From: Thermoanaerobaculia bacterium
Lineage (GTDB): Bacteria > Acidobacteriota > Thermoanaerobaculia > UBA5066
Direction of reading: 5' to 3'
Assembly (NCBI GenBank): GCA_017999215.1
Contig: JAGOBQ010000075.1
Coordinates: forward strand, 1 to 12,268
Length of the DNA: 12,268 nt
In this document: in pieces, positions 1 to 6,699 of the stretch
Numbering within the stretch: position 1 is the first letter of the stretch
Layout: the number at the start of each line of letters is the position of its first letter
Notes under the pieces: model-generated
Told to the model about the DNA's origin: nothing
The model's input: the letters and a program-made list of their open reading frames with translations, nothing else
Database searches by the model: none
Made by a program: the position numbers and the translations under genes

Positions 1-927
1 GCGCTGCGGCGCCGGCTCGGTCTTCTTCAGCTGGGCCGGGCGGGCGACCGGGGAAGGGCGCGGCGGGGGGGCCGGCGAGAGGGCCGATGCCGCCGCGGCG
101 CTCCCCTCCGCGCCGGCGGCGACCGGAGGCCCCGCCGTCCGACGGACGGAGAACTGCCCGGCGCCGCTCCGCTCCCGGACGCGGAGCGTCGCGAGCGAGG
201 GGATCGCGACGACCTCCCCGCCGGCCTCTTCCTCCTCGTCCGCCGGCGGCGGCTCCTCCATGGCCCGCTCGAGGTGCTTCTTCACGACGGCCCGGCGCGT
301 CCGCTCCTTCTCCTCCACCTGCCGCCGACGCTCCCGCTCGAGCCTCCAGGCGGCGAGGCTCGCCGAGGACCGGAGCGCGATGCGCCGGACGGCCTCGCCG
401 AGCGAGAGCGACGCGACGAGGAGGAGGCCGATCAGGAGGGTCGCCAGGAGCGCGATCGCCGCGCCGGGCGGGTTGAAGGCGGCGACGAGGGCCCCGGCGA
501 CGAGGTCCCCGACGAAGCCGCCCGCTCCGAGCCCCCCTCCGAGCAGGCGGGGGCGGCCGAACGCGAGGTGGCAGAGGGGCGCCGACGAGAGGAGGACGAC
601 GACGACGCCGAGCGCCTTCGTTCCCCACGCTCCGACAGCGCGCGAGCGGAAGCGGGCGACGCCCAGGGCGAGGACGACGGCCGGCAGGGCGAACGCGGCG
701 AAGCCGAAGAACTGGAGCGCGCCGTCCGCGAACGAGGCGCCGACGCGGCCGGCCCAGTTGCCCGGCCTCGCGTCGGGGTCGGCCACCGCGGAGAAGAGCG
801 ACGGGTCGGCCGGGTCGTACGAGAAGAGCGCCGCGACGAGGAGGAGGCCGGCCGCCACCAGGAGGATCCCGAGGAACTCGTCCCGGCGGCGGCGCGGGGC
901 CTCGGGATTCCGAGGGCTCTCGCTCAT
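1..927 (-). CDS. ftsK: DNA translocase FtsK, N-terminal part (runs off left edge)
   Basis: FtsK is a septum-anchored hexameric motor that pumps chromosomal DNA during division. Only the first 309 codons lie here. The sequence shows a short basic N-terminus, then four hydrophobic segments at about residues 18-36, 72-92, 103-120 and 155-180. The FtsK 4TM hallmark SYDPADPS sits at 36-43, followed by NWAGRVGA at 57-64 and a second helix rich in Phe and Ala. A charged segment (about 198-240, many Arg, Lys and Glu) and a Pro/Ala-rich linker follow, as in the family; the motor and gamma domains would lie beyond base 1. The ATG at 925-927 overlaps the uppP stop as ATGA, suggesting translational coupling. 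The frame keeps G/C third positions to the edge, so no frameshift is seen. SpoIIIE-type naming is equally possible. Confidence 0.93.
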   Translation of the reverse strand, partial: MSESPRNPEAPRRRRDEFLGILLVAAGLLLVAALFSYDPADPSLFSAVADPDARPGNWAGRVGASFADGALQFFGFAAFALPAVVLALGVARFRSRAVGAWGTKALGVVVVLLSSAPLCHLAFGRPRLLGGGLGAGGFVGDLVAGALVAAFNPPGAAIALLATLLIGLLLVASLSLGEAVRRIALRSSASLAAWRLERERRRQVEEKERTRRAVVKKHLERAMEEPPPADEEEEAGGEVVAIPSLATLRVRERSGAGQFSVRRTAGPPVAAGAEGSAAAASALSPAPPPRPSPVARPAQLKKTEPAPQR

Positions 928-1769
928 CGGTTTCCGAGGAGGCCCGCGGCGAGGACCGCGGCGCCGAGGAGCGCGCAGTAGAAGACGAAGGACTGGAGCT
1001 TCATCGCGACGACGAGGCGAAGGAGGAGGGCGACGGCGGCGTAGCCGACGACGCCGGCGGTCACCATGCCCGCGAGGTAGACGCCGAGGTGGCTCCCGTC
1101 GGTCACGAGGTGTCCCGAGGCCCGGTACTCGCTGACGTTCTCGACGAGCGCCGCCGAGAGGATCGTCGGGACGGAGAGGAGGAACGAGTACTCCGCGGCG
1201 GCTCGCCGCGAGAGGCCCGTGAAGAGCCCCATCGAGATCGTGTTCCCCGAGCGCGAGAGGCCCCGGAAGAGGGCCGAGAGGGACTGGAACGCGCCGATGA
1301 GCGCCGCGTCGGAGAAGCGCATCTCCTCGAGCGTCCGGCCCCCCTCGCCGCGCCGCTTGCCGACCACCTGGGCCGTCGCCAGGAGCGCGGACGTCGCGAG
1401 GAGGGCGAGGCCGATCCGGGGAAGACTCTCCATCCCTTCGAGGGCGAACTTCTTCAGGGGGAGCGTGACGACGCCCGTCAGCGCGACGGAGGTCGCGAGG
1501 AGCATCGCGATCTTCCAGGCCGGGCGGCGCACGGCCGGGTCGCGCGAGACGGCTCCCGCGAGGAGGCTCCCGATCCGCTCCCGGAAGTAGACGACGACGG
1601 CCACGAGCGTCCCGACGTGGAGCATGACGTCGAAGAGGATCCCCGGCTGCGAGAAACCCGGCAGGAGCCTCTGCGCGAGGATCAGGTGGGCGCTCGAGGA
1701 GACCGGGAGGAACTCGGTCAGACCCTGCAAGATGCCCAGCAGGATGGCCTGCCAGAACGTGACCGACAT
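924..1769 (-). CDS. uppP: Undecaprenyl-diphosphatase UppP (BacA family)
   Basis: This integral membrane enzyme dephosphorylates undecaprenyl diphosphate to regenerate the lipid carrier for peptidoglycan and other envelope polymers; extra copies give bacitracin resistance. At 281 aa it has normal family length and is mostly hydrophobic helices. The first signature is QGLTEFLPVSSSAH at residues 15-28, with the conserved Glu19 and Ser24-26. The second is GLSRSGNTIS at 170-179, with the likely catalytic Arg173. The usual Pro-Gly before this motif reads Arg-Gly here, with one apparent extra residue upstream. It lies 39 bp after rsmA on the same strand and overlaps ftsK by 4 bases, so an rsmA-uppP-ftsK operon is likely. 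No strong Shine-Dalgarno precedes the ATG at 1767-1769. Confidence 0.95.
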   Translation of the reverse strand: MSVTFWQAILLGILQGLTEFLPVSSSAHLILAQRLLPGFSQPGILFDVMLHVGTLVAVVVYFRERIGSLLAGAVSRDPAVRRPAWKIAMLLATSVALTGVVTLPLKKFALEGMESLPRIGLALLATSALLATAQVVGKRRGEGGRTLEEMRFSDAALIGAFQSLSALFRGLSRSGNTISMGLFTGLSRRAAAEYSFLLSVPTILSAALVENVSEYRASGHLVTDGSHLGVYLAGMVTAGVVGYAAVALLLRLVVAMKLQSFVFYCALLGAAVLAAGLLGNR

Positions 1770-1808
1770 CGACGAAGTCTAGCAGTTCGGGGGCGCCGCT
1801 CCGCGGAT

Positions 1809-2627
1809 TCAGCGGGTTCCGGCCGCCGCCGGCCGGGGCCCGAGGCGCCGGGCGAGCGCGAGGAAGCCTTCGGGCGGAAGCTCCTCCGCCCGGACCGTCG
1901 GGAGGAGCCCGGCCGACGCCACCGCCGCGGCCGCCGCTTCGCGCCCCCAGGCGGCGGAGAGCCCGTTGACGAGCGTCTTCCGCCGCACCGCGAACCCCGC
2001 CGACGCCACGGCGATCGCGGCGGCGGCGTCCTCCGGAGGCACGCCGGGCACGAGCTCGACGACGGTGGAGACGACCTTCGGCCGCGGCGAGAAGTCGCCC
2101 GGAGGGACGTCGAAGAGGCGGCGCGCCGCGGCGTGGAAGGCGACGTCGATCGAGAGGAAGCCGTAGCCGTCGTCTCCGGGCCTGCCGCAGATCCGCTCGG
2201 CGACTTCGCGCTGCACCATGACGACGAGGCGCGAGAAGAGGTCCCGCCTCCGGGCGAACGCCCGCACCATCGGCGTCGCCGACTCGTACGGGAGGTTCGC
2301 GACGAGAGGCACGGGCGGGGACGCCCCGGCCTCGGCGAGCGCCGCGGCGGGGTCGAAGGCGAGCGCGTCGGCCTCGACGACCCGCAGGTCCTCCCCGCCG
2401 AGCCCCTCGCGCAGGCGCGCGGCGAGGACGGCGTCCACCTCGACGGCGAGGACCTTCAGGCCCCGCGCGAGGAGCGGACGCGTCAGCGCACCCTTCCCCG
2501 GCCCGATCTCCACGACCCAGCTCGCGGCGGGAGCCCCGAGCGCGTCGACGATCCGGCCCGCGGTCCGCGGGCTCGAAAGGAAGTTCTGGCCGAGACGGGG
2601 CCGCCTTGACGCTCTCACGAACGCCAA
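1809..2627 (-). CDS. rsmA: 16S rRNA (adenine1518-N6/adenine1519-N6)-dimethyltransferase RsmA
   Basis: RsmA (KsgA) uses S-adenosylmethionine to dimethylate two adjacent adenines in helix 45 of 16S rRNA, a late 30S maturation step in the cytoplasm; loss gives kasugamycin resistance. The 272-aa protein shows RLGQNFL (11-17), the SAM-binding loop EIGPGKGALT (40-49), acidic motif II EVD (63-65), and the amino-methyltransferase motif NLPY (111-114). VQREVAERI (138-146) and the PPGDFSPRPKV block (about 175-185) are typical of the family. The longest frame starts at TTG (2625-2627). An in-frame GTG at 2616-2618, 9 nt after a GGTAGG, is a credible alternative that would shorten the protein by three residues. 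It is divergent from trxA across 66 bp and heads the rsmA-uppP-ftsK group. Confidence 0.95.
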   Translation of the reverse strand: MAFVRASRRPRLGQNFLSSPRTAGRIVDALGAPAASWVVEIGPGKGALTRPLLARGLKVLAVEVDAVLAARLREGLGGEDLRVVEADALAFDPAAALAEAGASPPVPLVANLPYESATPMVRAFARRRDLFSRLVVMVQREVAERICGRPGDDGYGFLSIDVAFHAAARRLFDVPPGDFSPRPKVVSTVVELVPGVPPEDAAAAIAVASAGFAVRRKTLVNGLSAAWGREAAAAAVASAGLLPTVRAEELPPEGFLALARRLGPRPAAAGTR

Positions 2628-2693
2628 CCTACCATGCGCGCCCGGCGGCTGGCCTCACGGCCTCCGCCGTCCCGCCGGTAGAAAGGAACCCGT
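2628..2693. promoter_or_regulatory. Divergent rsmA/trxA intergenic region
   Basis: These 66 bases must hold the start signals for both trxA (plus) and rsmA (minus) unless promoters lie inside the neighbouring genes. An imperfect dyad is visible: GGCGG (2644-2648) and GGCC (2651-2654) face GGCC (2659-2662) and CCGCC (2664-2668). I see no convincing sigma70-type -35/-10 pair on either strand. Promoter placement is inferred from gene orientation only. Confidence 0.35.
2681..2687 (+). promoter_or_regulatory. trxA ribosome binding site
   Basis: GAAAGGA lies 6 nt upstream of the ATG at 2694 and fixes the trxA start. It is one of the clearest Shine-Dalgarno sequences in the window. Confidence 0.75.
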
Positions 2694-3023
2694 ATGGCAG
2701 GAAACGTCCAGGAGTTCACCGCCGCCACGTTCGACGAGGCGGTCCTCGCGAGCAGCACTCCCGTTCTCGTCGATTTCTGGGCCGTCTGGTGCGGCCCGTG
2801 CCGCCAGGTGGCCCCGGTCGTCGAGGCCCTCGCCGCCAAGTGGGGCGCGGCAGTCAAAGTCGGGAAGGTCAACGTCGACGACCACCCGTCGATCGCCGAG
2901 AAGTACAACATCATGTCGATCCCGACCCTCATGCTCTTCAAGGACGGCGTCGTCGTCGAGCGCGTCATCGGCTTCGCCTCGCAGGCCGCCCTCGAGCAGA
3001 AGTTCCAGCAGCACGTCGCCTGA
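2694..3023 (+). CDS. trxA: Thioredoxin
   Basis: This is a small cytoplasmic dithiol oxidoreductase that reduces protein disulfides and is recharged by thioredoxin reductase. The 109-aa length is typical of a single thioredoxin domain. The active site WCGPC is at residues 32-36 inside the DFWAVWCGPC strand-helix junction, the cis-proline is Pro77 in SIPTL, and the C-terminal GF turn before the last helix is at 93-94. There is no signal peptide or membrane segment, which supports a cytoplasmic enzyme rather than a TlpA or DsbE type. A clear ribosome site precedes the ATG. The gene stands alone, divergent from rsmA and convergent with the minus-strand exported protein, and a strong hairpin follows its stop. 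The name rests on the canonical motif; other thioredoxin paralogues may exist in the genome. Confidence 0.97.
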   Translation: MAGNVQEFTAATFDEAVLASSTPVLVDFWAVWCGPCRQVAPVVEALAAKWGAAVKVGKVNVDDHPSIAEKYNIMSIPTLMLFKDGVVVERVIGFASQAALEQKFQQHVA

Positions 3024-3029
3024 GCCCGC

Positions 3030-3058
3030 GGCGGACCCGCCTCACCGGCGGGTCCGCC
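3030..3058. terminator. Hairpin between convergent genes (probable bidirectional terminator)
   Basis: GGCGGACCCGCC (3030-3041) pairs perfectly with GGCGGGTCCGCC (3047-3058) across a 5-nt loop TCACC. It starts 7 bases after the trxA stop and ends 3 bases before the last codon of the convergent minus-strand gene. No T-run follows on either strand, so it is not a textbook intrinsic terminator. In a very GC-rich genome a strong stem at a convergent junction still suggests transcript ending or 3'-end protection for both genes. Confidence 0.7.
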
Positions 3059-3061
3059 CGT

Positions 3062-3466
3062 TCAGGGCGTCCGCGGCGACGGCGTCGCCGCGATCGGCCC
3101 CGGCAGGATCCTCCGAGCCACCGGACCTTCGGGCCTGTCCTCGTAGAGGATCCGTACGCGGAGCCCCTTCCGGACCTCCGTCTCGATCTTCGTCTCGCCG
3201 TCGACCCGGAAGACGCGACCCGTCGCGCCGACCTCGGCGACGACGAGGTGCTGCCCCGGCGTGTACTCCATGCACGCCCCGGCGGCCCGCCGCCAGGGCG
3301 CCGGCGTCGGGGCGGGCGGGCCGTAATAGGGGCGGGCCGTCGGGGTCGGGACGGGCCGCCGGACCTTCTTCTTCCGGCGTTTCGTCGCCGCGTCGGCGGG
3401 CCCCGGAACGACGAGCGCGAGGGCGAGGAGCGCCGCGACGAGGAGGGGGACGAGCGGCCGGCGCAT
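3062..3466 (-). CDS. Small exported Pro-rich protein with a C-terminal beta domain
   Basis: I do not recognise this 134-aa protein as a named gene. It begins with Met-Arg-Arg, a hydrophobic stretch at residues 4-20 and a probable signal-peptidase site after ADA (24-26), so it is probably exported. A very basic patch (TKRRKKKVRR, 28-37) and a Pro/Thr linker (38-58) follow. The folded part, about residues 64-125, alternates hydrophobic and charged residues (LVVAEVG, VFRVDGETKIE, LRVRILYED, ARRIL). This resembles the small OB-like DUF5666 type domains in which a VDG-T turn is followed by a G-x-V strand; that match is an impression, not a search result. There is a single Cys64. ATG 3464-3466 is the only plausible start and has no clear Shine-Dalgarno. 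It is convergent with trxA and divergent from moxR. Confidence 0.75.
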   Translation of the reverse strand: MRRPLVPLLVAALLALALVVPGPADAATKRRKKKVRRPVPTPTARPYYGPPAPTPAPWRRAAGACMEYTPGQHLVVAEVGATGRVFRVDGETKIETEVRKGLRVRILYEDRPEGPVARRILPGPIAATPSPRTP

Positions 3467-3550
3467 GGGAAAGCCGAGGATAGCCGAGGCGTGCCGTTCC
3501 GTCGCGGCACCGGCGTTGCTCGATGAGAATCGGTAGGCCCGGTGGCGCGC

Positions 3551-3568
3551 CAGAACGGCAGCGTTCTG
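3551..3568. promoter_or_regulatory. 7-4-7 inverted repeat, candidate operator
   Basis: CAGAACG (3551-3557) and CGTTCTG (3562-3568) form a perfect dyad around GCAG, 48 bp before the moxR ATG. It could be a repressor or activator site for the operon, or an RNA hairpin in the leader. It is AT-richer than its surroundings. No second copy was noticed in the window. Confidence 0.4.
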
Positions 3569-3608
3569 TCCGCCGAACGTCCGTCCGCGCGTCTCGATGA
3601 CGCGCCCC

Positions 3609-3613
3609 GAGGA
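3609..3613 (+). promoter_or_regulatory. moxR ribosome binding site
   Basis: GAGGA sits 3 nt before the ATG at 3617. The spacing is short, but the site agrees with the shift to G/C third positions exactly at this ATG, so it supports 3617 over the upstream GTG at 3542. Confidence 0.5.
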
Positions 3614-3616
3614 AGC

Positions 3617-4627
3617 ATGAGCATCGCCCCCGCCGACACGGCCGCCCTCACCGAGAAGATCCGGGAGAGCTCCCTCGCCGTCACCGCCCTGCTCGCCGAG
3701 GTCCGCAAGGTCATCGTCGGCCAGCCCAAGATGGTCGAGAGGCTCGTCATCGGCCTCCTGGCCGACGGGCACGTCCTCCTCGAGGGGGTCCCCGGGCTCG
3801 CGAAGACGCTCGCCGTGAGGACGCTCGCCCGCGGGCTCGACGCGAGCTTCTCGCGGATCCAGTTCACGCCCGACCTCCTTCCCGCCGACCTCGTCGGGAC
3901 GCTCGTCTTCAACCCGAAGACGCAGGAGTTCGTGGCGCGGCGCGGGCCTGTCTTCGCGCACATCCTCCTCGCCGACGAGGTGAACCGGGCACCCGCGAAG
4001 GTGCAGTCGGCCCTCCTCGAGGCGATGCAGGAGCGCCAGGTCACGATCGGCGACGAGACGGTCCCGCTCCCGAAGCCGTTTCTCGTCCTGGCGACGCAGA
4101 ACCCGATCGAGCAGGAGGGGACCTACCCGCTCCCCGAGGCCCAGGTCGACCGCTTCCTGATGAAGCTGAGGGTCGGCTACCCGACGAAGGCCGAGGAGCG
4201 CCAGATCCTGGACCGGATGGGGGACGCGACGGAGAAGACCGCCTCCGACTCCGTTCGCCCCGTCCTCACCCCCGCCCAGATCGTGGAGCTCCAGGCGCTC
4301 GTCCGCCAGCTCTACGCCGACGAGCGGATCAAGGGCTACCTCGTGGAGCTCGTCGCGGCCACCCGCGATCCGCGGGCCTACGGCCTGCCGGAGCTGGCCG
4401 ACTTCGTCCAGTACGGCGCCTCTCCCCGCGCCACGCTCGCGCTCCTCTCGACGGCTCGCGCCCACGCGTTCCTCCAGGGGCGCGGCTACGTCGTCCCCGA
4501 GGACGTCAAGGAGGTCGCCCCCGAGGTCCTCCGCCACCGCGTCCTCCTCTCCTACGAGGCCGAGGCCGAGAACGTCTCGAGCGACCAGGTCGTCTCCCGG
4601 ATCCTGGAGAGAATCGAAGTGCCATGA
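3617..4627 (+). CDS. moxR: MoxR-family AAA+ ATPase
   Basis: MoxR ATPases are cytoplasmic AAA+ proteins thought to act as chaperones or activators for VWA-domain partners encoded beside them. This 336-aa protein has normal length. KVIVGQ (31-36) is the family's N-terminal motif, Walker A is GVPGLAKT (57-64), Walker B is ILLADE (116-121) followed by VNRAP, sensor 1 is ATQN (159-162), an arginine-finger candidate is Arg179 in QVDRF, and GASPR (277-281) is sensor 2. No membrane segment is present. The start at 3617 has a nearby GAGGA, and the codon pattern of genes begins there. It leads a DUF58-BatD-BatA-BatB/C-BatD cluster, the standard setting of this family, and probably powers or remodels that complex. 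Its stop overlaps an ATG that opens a 24-codon small ORF. Confidence 0.95.
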   Translation: MSIAPADTAALTEKIRESSLAVTALLAEVRKVIVGQPKMVERLVIGLLADGHVLLEGVPGLAKTLAVRTLARGLDASFSRIQFTPDLLPADLVGTLVFNPKTQEFVARRGPVFAHILLADEVNRAPAKVQSALLEAMQERQVTIGDETVPLPKPFLVLATQNPIEQEGTYPLPEAQVDRFLMKLRVGYPTKAEERQILDRMGDATEKTASDSVRPVLTPAQIVELQALVRQLYADERIKGYLVELVAATRDPRAYGLPELADFVQYGASPRATLALLSTARAHAFLQGRGYVVPEDVKEVAPEVLRHRVLLSYEAEAENVSSDQVVSRILERIEVP

Positions 4628-4698
4628 GTTTTCCCGGGGGTTTCTCGATCCCCCCGGCCCCCCCGAGGGGGATCGGGGCCGACCTCAAGGGCGCCTGA
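4624..4698 (+). CDS. Possible 24-aa small ORF coupled to moxR
   Basis: An ATG overlapping the moxR stop (ATGA) opens a 24-codon frame ending at TGA 4696-4698, just where the AAGGAA ribosome site of the next gene begins. The product starts MSFPGGFSIPP and ends GADLKGA; it matches no family I know. Third positions are mostly G or C, but the frame also spans strong GC inverted repeats that force this. It could be a leader peptide whose translation carries ribosomes from moxR to the DUF58 gene and melts the hairpins, or merely spacer. Real translation is unproven. Confidence 0.35.
   Translation: MSFPGGFSIPPAPPRGIGADLKGA
4634..4681 (+). promoter_or_regulatory. Cluster of mutually exclusive hairpins in the moxR-DUF58 gap
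   Basis: Three stems can form, and neighbours compete. A: CCGGGGG 4634-4640 with CCCCCGG 4651-4657. B: CGATCCCCC 4646-4654 with GGGGGATCG 4667-4675 (9 bp). C: CGGCCCC 4655-4661 with GGGGCCG 4675-4681. The arrangement recalls an attenuator or a processing site that sets moxR levels above those of the downstream membrane genes. No T-run follows, so a rho-independent terminator is not evident. Confidence 0.4.
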
Positions 4699-4703
4699 AG
4701 GAA
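4698..4703 (+). promoter_or_regulatory. Ribosome binding site of the DUF58 gene
   Basis: AAGGAA, 8 nt upstream of ATG 4712, is a good Shine-Dalgarno and fixes the start. Its first base is the last base of the preceding small ORF's stop codon. Confidence 0.7.
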
Positions 4704-4711
4704 TTCCGGCG

Positions 4712-5596
4712 ATGCTGCCCCGCGAGATCGTCAAGAAGATCCAGCGTATCCGGATCACGACGAACCGGATGGTGGACGCCGGGCTCGGCGGGGAGTACCA
4801 CTCCGTCTTCCGCGGGCGGGGAATGGAGTTCTCGGAGGTCCGCGAGTACGTCCCGGGCGACGACGTCCGGGCGATCGACTGGAACGTCACGGCCCGGACG
4901 GGCGTCCCGCACGTGAAGAAGTTCGTCGAGGAGCGCGACCTGACGACGCTCCTCGTCGTCGACCTCTCGCGCTCGCAGGAATTCGGCTCGCGCTTCCTGA
5001 CGAAGCGCTCGCTGATGGCCGAGCTCGCCGGCCTCCTCGCGTTCGCGGCGGTGAAGAACAACGACCGGGTCGGGGCGCTCCTCTTCACCGACCGGCTCGA
5101 GCGGTTCGTCCCGCCGCGAAAGGGGTTCGACCACGCCCTGTCGATCCTGCGGGACGTCCTCGTCCAGCCGATGGAAGGGACACGGACGGATCTCGGCCTC
5201 GCCCTCAAGACGGCCGCCTCGCTCCTGAAGCAGCGCTCGGTCGTCTTCGTCCTCTCCGACTTCCTGGCCGCAGACTACGAGAAGCCGCTGAAGATCCTCC
5301 GGCGGCGGCACGACGTCGTCGCCATGCCGATCACCGATCCGCTCGAGACCGCGATACCCGACCGCGGGCTCGTGCGGTTGCGCGACGCCGAGACGGGCCT
5401 CGCGCGCGTCTTCGACGCGGGCGACCCCGCCTTCCGCGCCGCCTGGAAGAGGCGTGGCGGCCCGTTCCCGGACCCCGCGGAGATCTTCCGAGCCTCGGGC
5501 ATCGACTCCGTCCCCCTCACGACCGACGCGCCCTACGAGCGCGCGCTCGTTCGCTTCTTCAAGCAGCGCGAGCGGCGGAGGTCGGCCGGACGATGA
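4712..5596 (+). CDS. DUF58 domain protein (VWA-like partner of MoxR)
   Basis: DUF58 proteins are found next to MoxR ATPases and are presumed to be their partners; no enzymatic activity is established. This 294-aa protein lacks signal peptide and membrane segments, so it is probably cytoplasmic. The defining DUF58 block is at residues 35-62: GRGMEFSEVREYVPGDD followed by VRAIDWNVTAR. A VWA-like Rossmann fold follows, with a DxSxS metal-site motif DLSRS (84-88), a Thr-containing GTRTD loop (156-160), and the strand VVFVLSDF (177-184) ending in an Asp where VWA proteins keep their last metal-contacting Asp. The C-terminus (about 284-294) is strongly basic. Its stop overlaps the next ATG as ATGA. 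The small ORF and hairpins separate it from moxR. Confidence 0.92.
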   Translation: MLPREIVKKIQRIRITTNRMVDAGLGGEYHSVFRGRGMEFSEVREYVPGDDVRAIDWNVTARTGVPHVKKFVEERDLTTLLVVDLSRSQEFGSRFLTKRSLMAELAGLLAFAAVKNNDRVGALLFTDRLERFVPPRKGFDHALSILRDVLVQPMEGTRTDLGLALKTAASLLKQRSVVFVLSDFLAADYEKPLKILRRRHDVVAMPITDPLETAIPDRGLVRLRDAETGLARVFDAGDPAFRAAWKRRGGPFPDPAEIFRASGIDSVPLTTDAPYERALVRFFKQRERRRSAGR

Positions 5597-6699
5597 GGTG
5601 CGCCGCGCTCCTCGCGGGGGCTTTCGCCCTCGCCGCCCCTCTGGCGGCGCAGGCGCCCCGTCCGGGACTCCCCGAGGCGACGGTGCCTCCTCCGCTCGTC
5701 GTCACCTCCGCCGCCGACCGGACGACCGCCGCCGTCGGCGAGCCGGTGACGCTGGTCTACTCCGCGCGCGTCCCCGAAGGGGCCGAGCTCCGGCTGACGC
5801 ACCTCGTCTCGCCGCCGAGGCCCGAGGGCCAGCCCGCCACCGCCGGTTTCGTCCTGGACTTCGAGCCGGTCGGACCCGCAGTGGCGGAGCGCGTGAAGGG
5901 AGACGCCGGCCACGTCGACGTTCGTCAGACCGTCCGCGTCGCCGCGTTCGTCCCGGGCGAGACGCGCGTCCCCGGTCCCGTCTTCGCGTACCGGGCCCCC
6001 GACGGCACGACGGCGGTCCTCCGCGCGCCGGGCGTCGCGCTCACGATCGCCTCCCGCCTCCCCGAGGGGGAGGACTCCGAGGCGCTCGCCCCGAAGCCGG
6101 CCCGCCCCGTCCGGGTTCCCGCCCGGAGCCCCTGGTTCTGGGCCTCGATCGCCGCGGTCGTCCTCGCCCTGGCCGGGCTCGTCACGTGGCTCGTGAAGCG
6201 CCGGAAGAAGGGGGCGACGGCAGGGGCCGCGGCCGCTCCCCCTCCCGTTCCGCCCGACGTCGAGCTCGAGTCCGCGCTCGCGGCCCTCGCCGCGCGCGCC
6301 GCCTCGCTCGACGGCGACCCGCGCCCCTTCTACTCCGACCTGACGCACGCCGCGAAGCGCTTCCTCGAGAGGCACCTCGGGGAGCCGGTCCTCGAGTGGA
6401 CGACGTTCGAGACGGTCCGCCGCCTCCGCGACCTCGGCGCCGAGCCGCCCCGGGAGGTCGCGCTCGCGGATCTCCTCATGGGGGCCGACCGCGTCAAGTT
6501 CGGCCGCGCGGGCGCGACGGCCGCGGAAGCCGCGGGGGCGCTCGAGGGAGCCCGCCACCTCCTCGTCTGGGGCCGGACGCGTATGGCCGCGCAGGCCGCG
6601 GCGGAGCGGGAAGCGGCGAAGGCCGCCGCGAAGGCCCCCAGGCCTCCGGTCGCGGCGAAGGGCGCGCCGGCCGCGCGGCCGGCGGGAGGCGCGCGATGA
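5593..6699 (+). CDS. Short BatD-like membrane protein with C-terminal DUF4381-like domain
   Basis: Role inferred: a membrane-anchored member of the MoxR/Bat complex. The 368-aa protein has a signal peptide (1-20, cleavage after AAQ), a periplasmic beta-rich domain at about 30-155 with the BatD-style segments TAAVGEPVTLVY (45-56) and FVPGETRVPGPVFAY (119-133), then one membrane helix at 181-202 capped by Lys-Arg-Arg-Lys-Lys. The cytoplasmic part (about 224-335) contains FYSDLTHAAKRFLERHLG (246-263), TTFETVRRLR (270-279) and LLMGADRVKFGRA (304-316), a pattern I associate with DUF4381-type proteins of MoxR clusters. An Ala/Lys/Pro-rich tail ends the protein. It is clearly shorter than the 617-aa BatD later in the operon. 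Both ends overlap neighbours by ATGA. The domain assignment needs a profile search. Confidence 0.8.
   Translation: MRCAALLAGAFALAAPLAAQAPRPGLPEATVPPPLVVTSAADRTTAAVGEPVTLVYSARVPEGAELRLTHLVSPPRPEGQPATAGFVLDFEPVGPAVAERVKGDAGHVDVRQTVRVAAFVPGETRVPGPVFAYRAPDGTTAVLRAPGVALTIASRLPEGEDSEALAPKPARPVRVPARSPWFWASIAAVVLALAGLVTWLVKRRKKGATAGAAAAPPPVPPDVELESALAALAARAASLDGDPRPFYSDLTHAAKRFLERHLGEPVLEWTTFETVRRLRDLGAEPPREVALADLLMGADRVKFGRAGATAAEAAGALEGARHLLVWGRTRMAAQAAAEREAAKAAAKAPRPPVAAKGAPAARPAGGAR

Larger units (their letters stand above)
3467..3616. promoter_or_regulatory. Divergent control region upstream of the moxR-bat operon
   Basis: This 150-bp stretch separates the minus-strand exported protein from moxR. 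A GTG-initiated extension of the moxR frame from 3542 exists, but its 25 codons use many A/T third positions (GTT, GAA, CGT, GAT, CGA, GGA), unlike all genes here, so I treat it as leader. It holds a short hairpin GTGCCG/CGGCAC (3491-3496 with 3505-3510), a tandem GCCGAGG near 3474-3489, and the inverted repeat described separately. TTGCTC at 3516-3521 could be a -35 element but has no matching -10. The promoter of the whole Bat operon is expected here. Confidence 0.45.

Noticed and set aside
1..135. Apparent frameshift in the FtsK linker
   Set aside because: It came from a miscounted base on first reading. Recounting by position keeps one frame from ATG 927 to base 1 with G/C third positions throughout.
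3542..3616. GTG start giving MoxR 25 more residues
   Set aside because: The added codons have many A/T third positions, contain the inverted repeat, and show no family similarity. ATG 3617 has a GAGGA just upstream.
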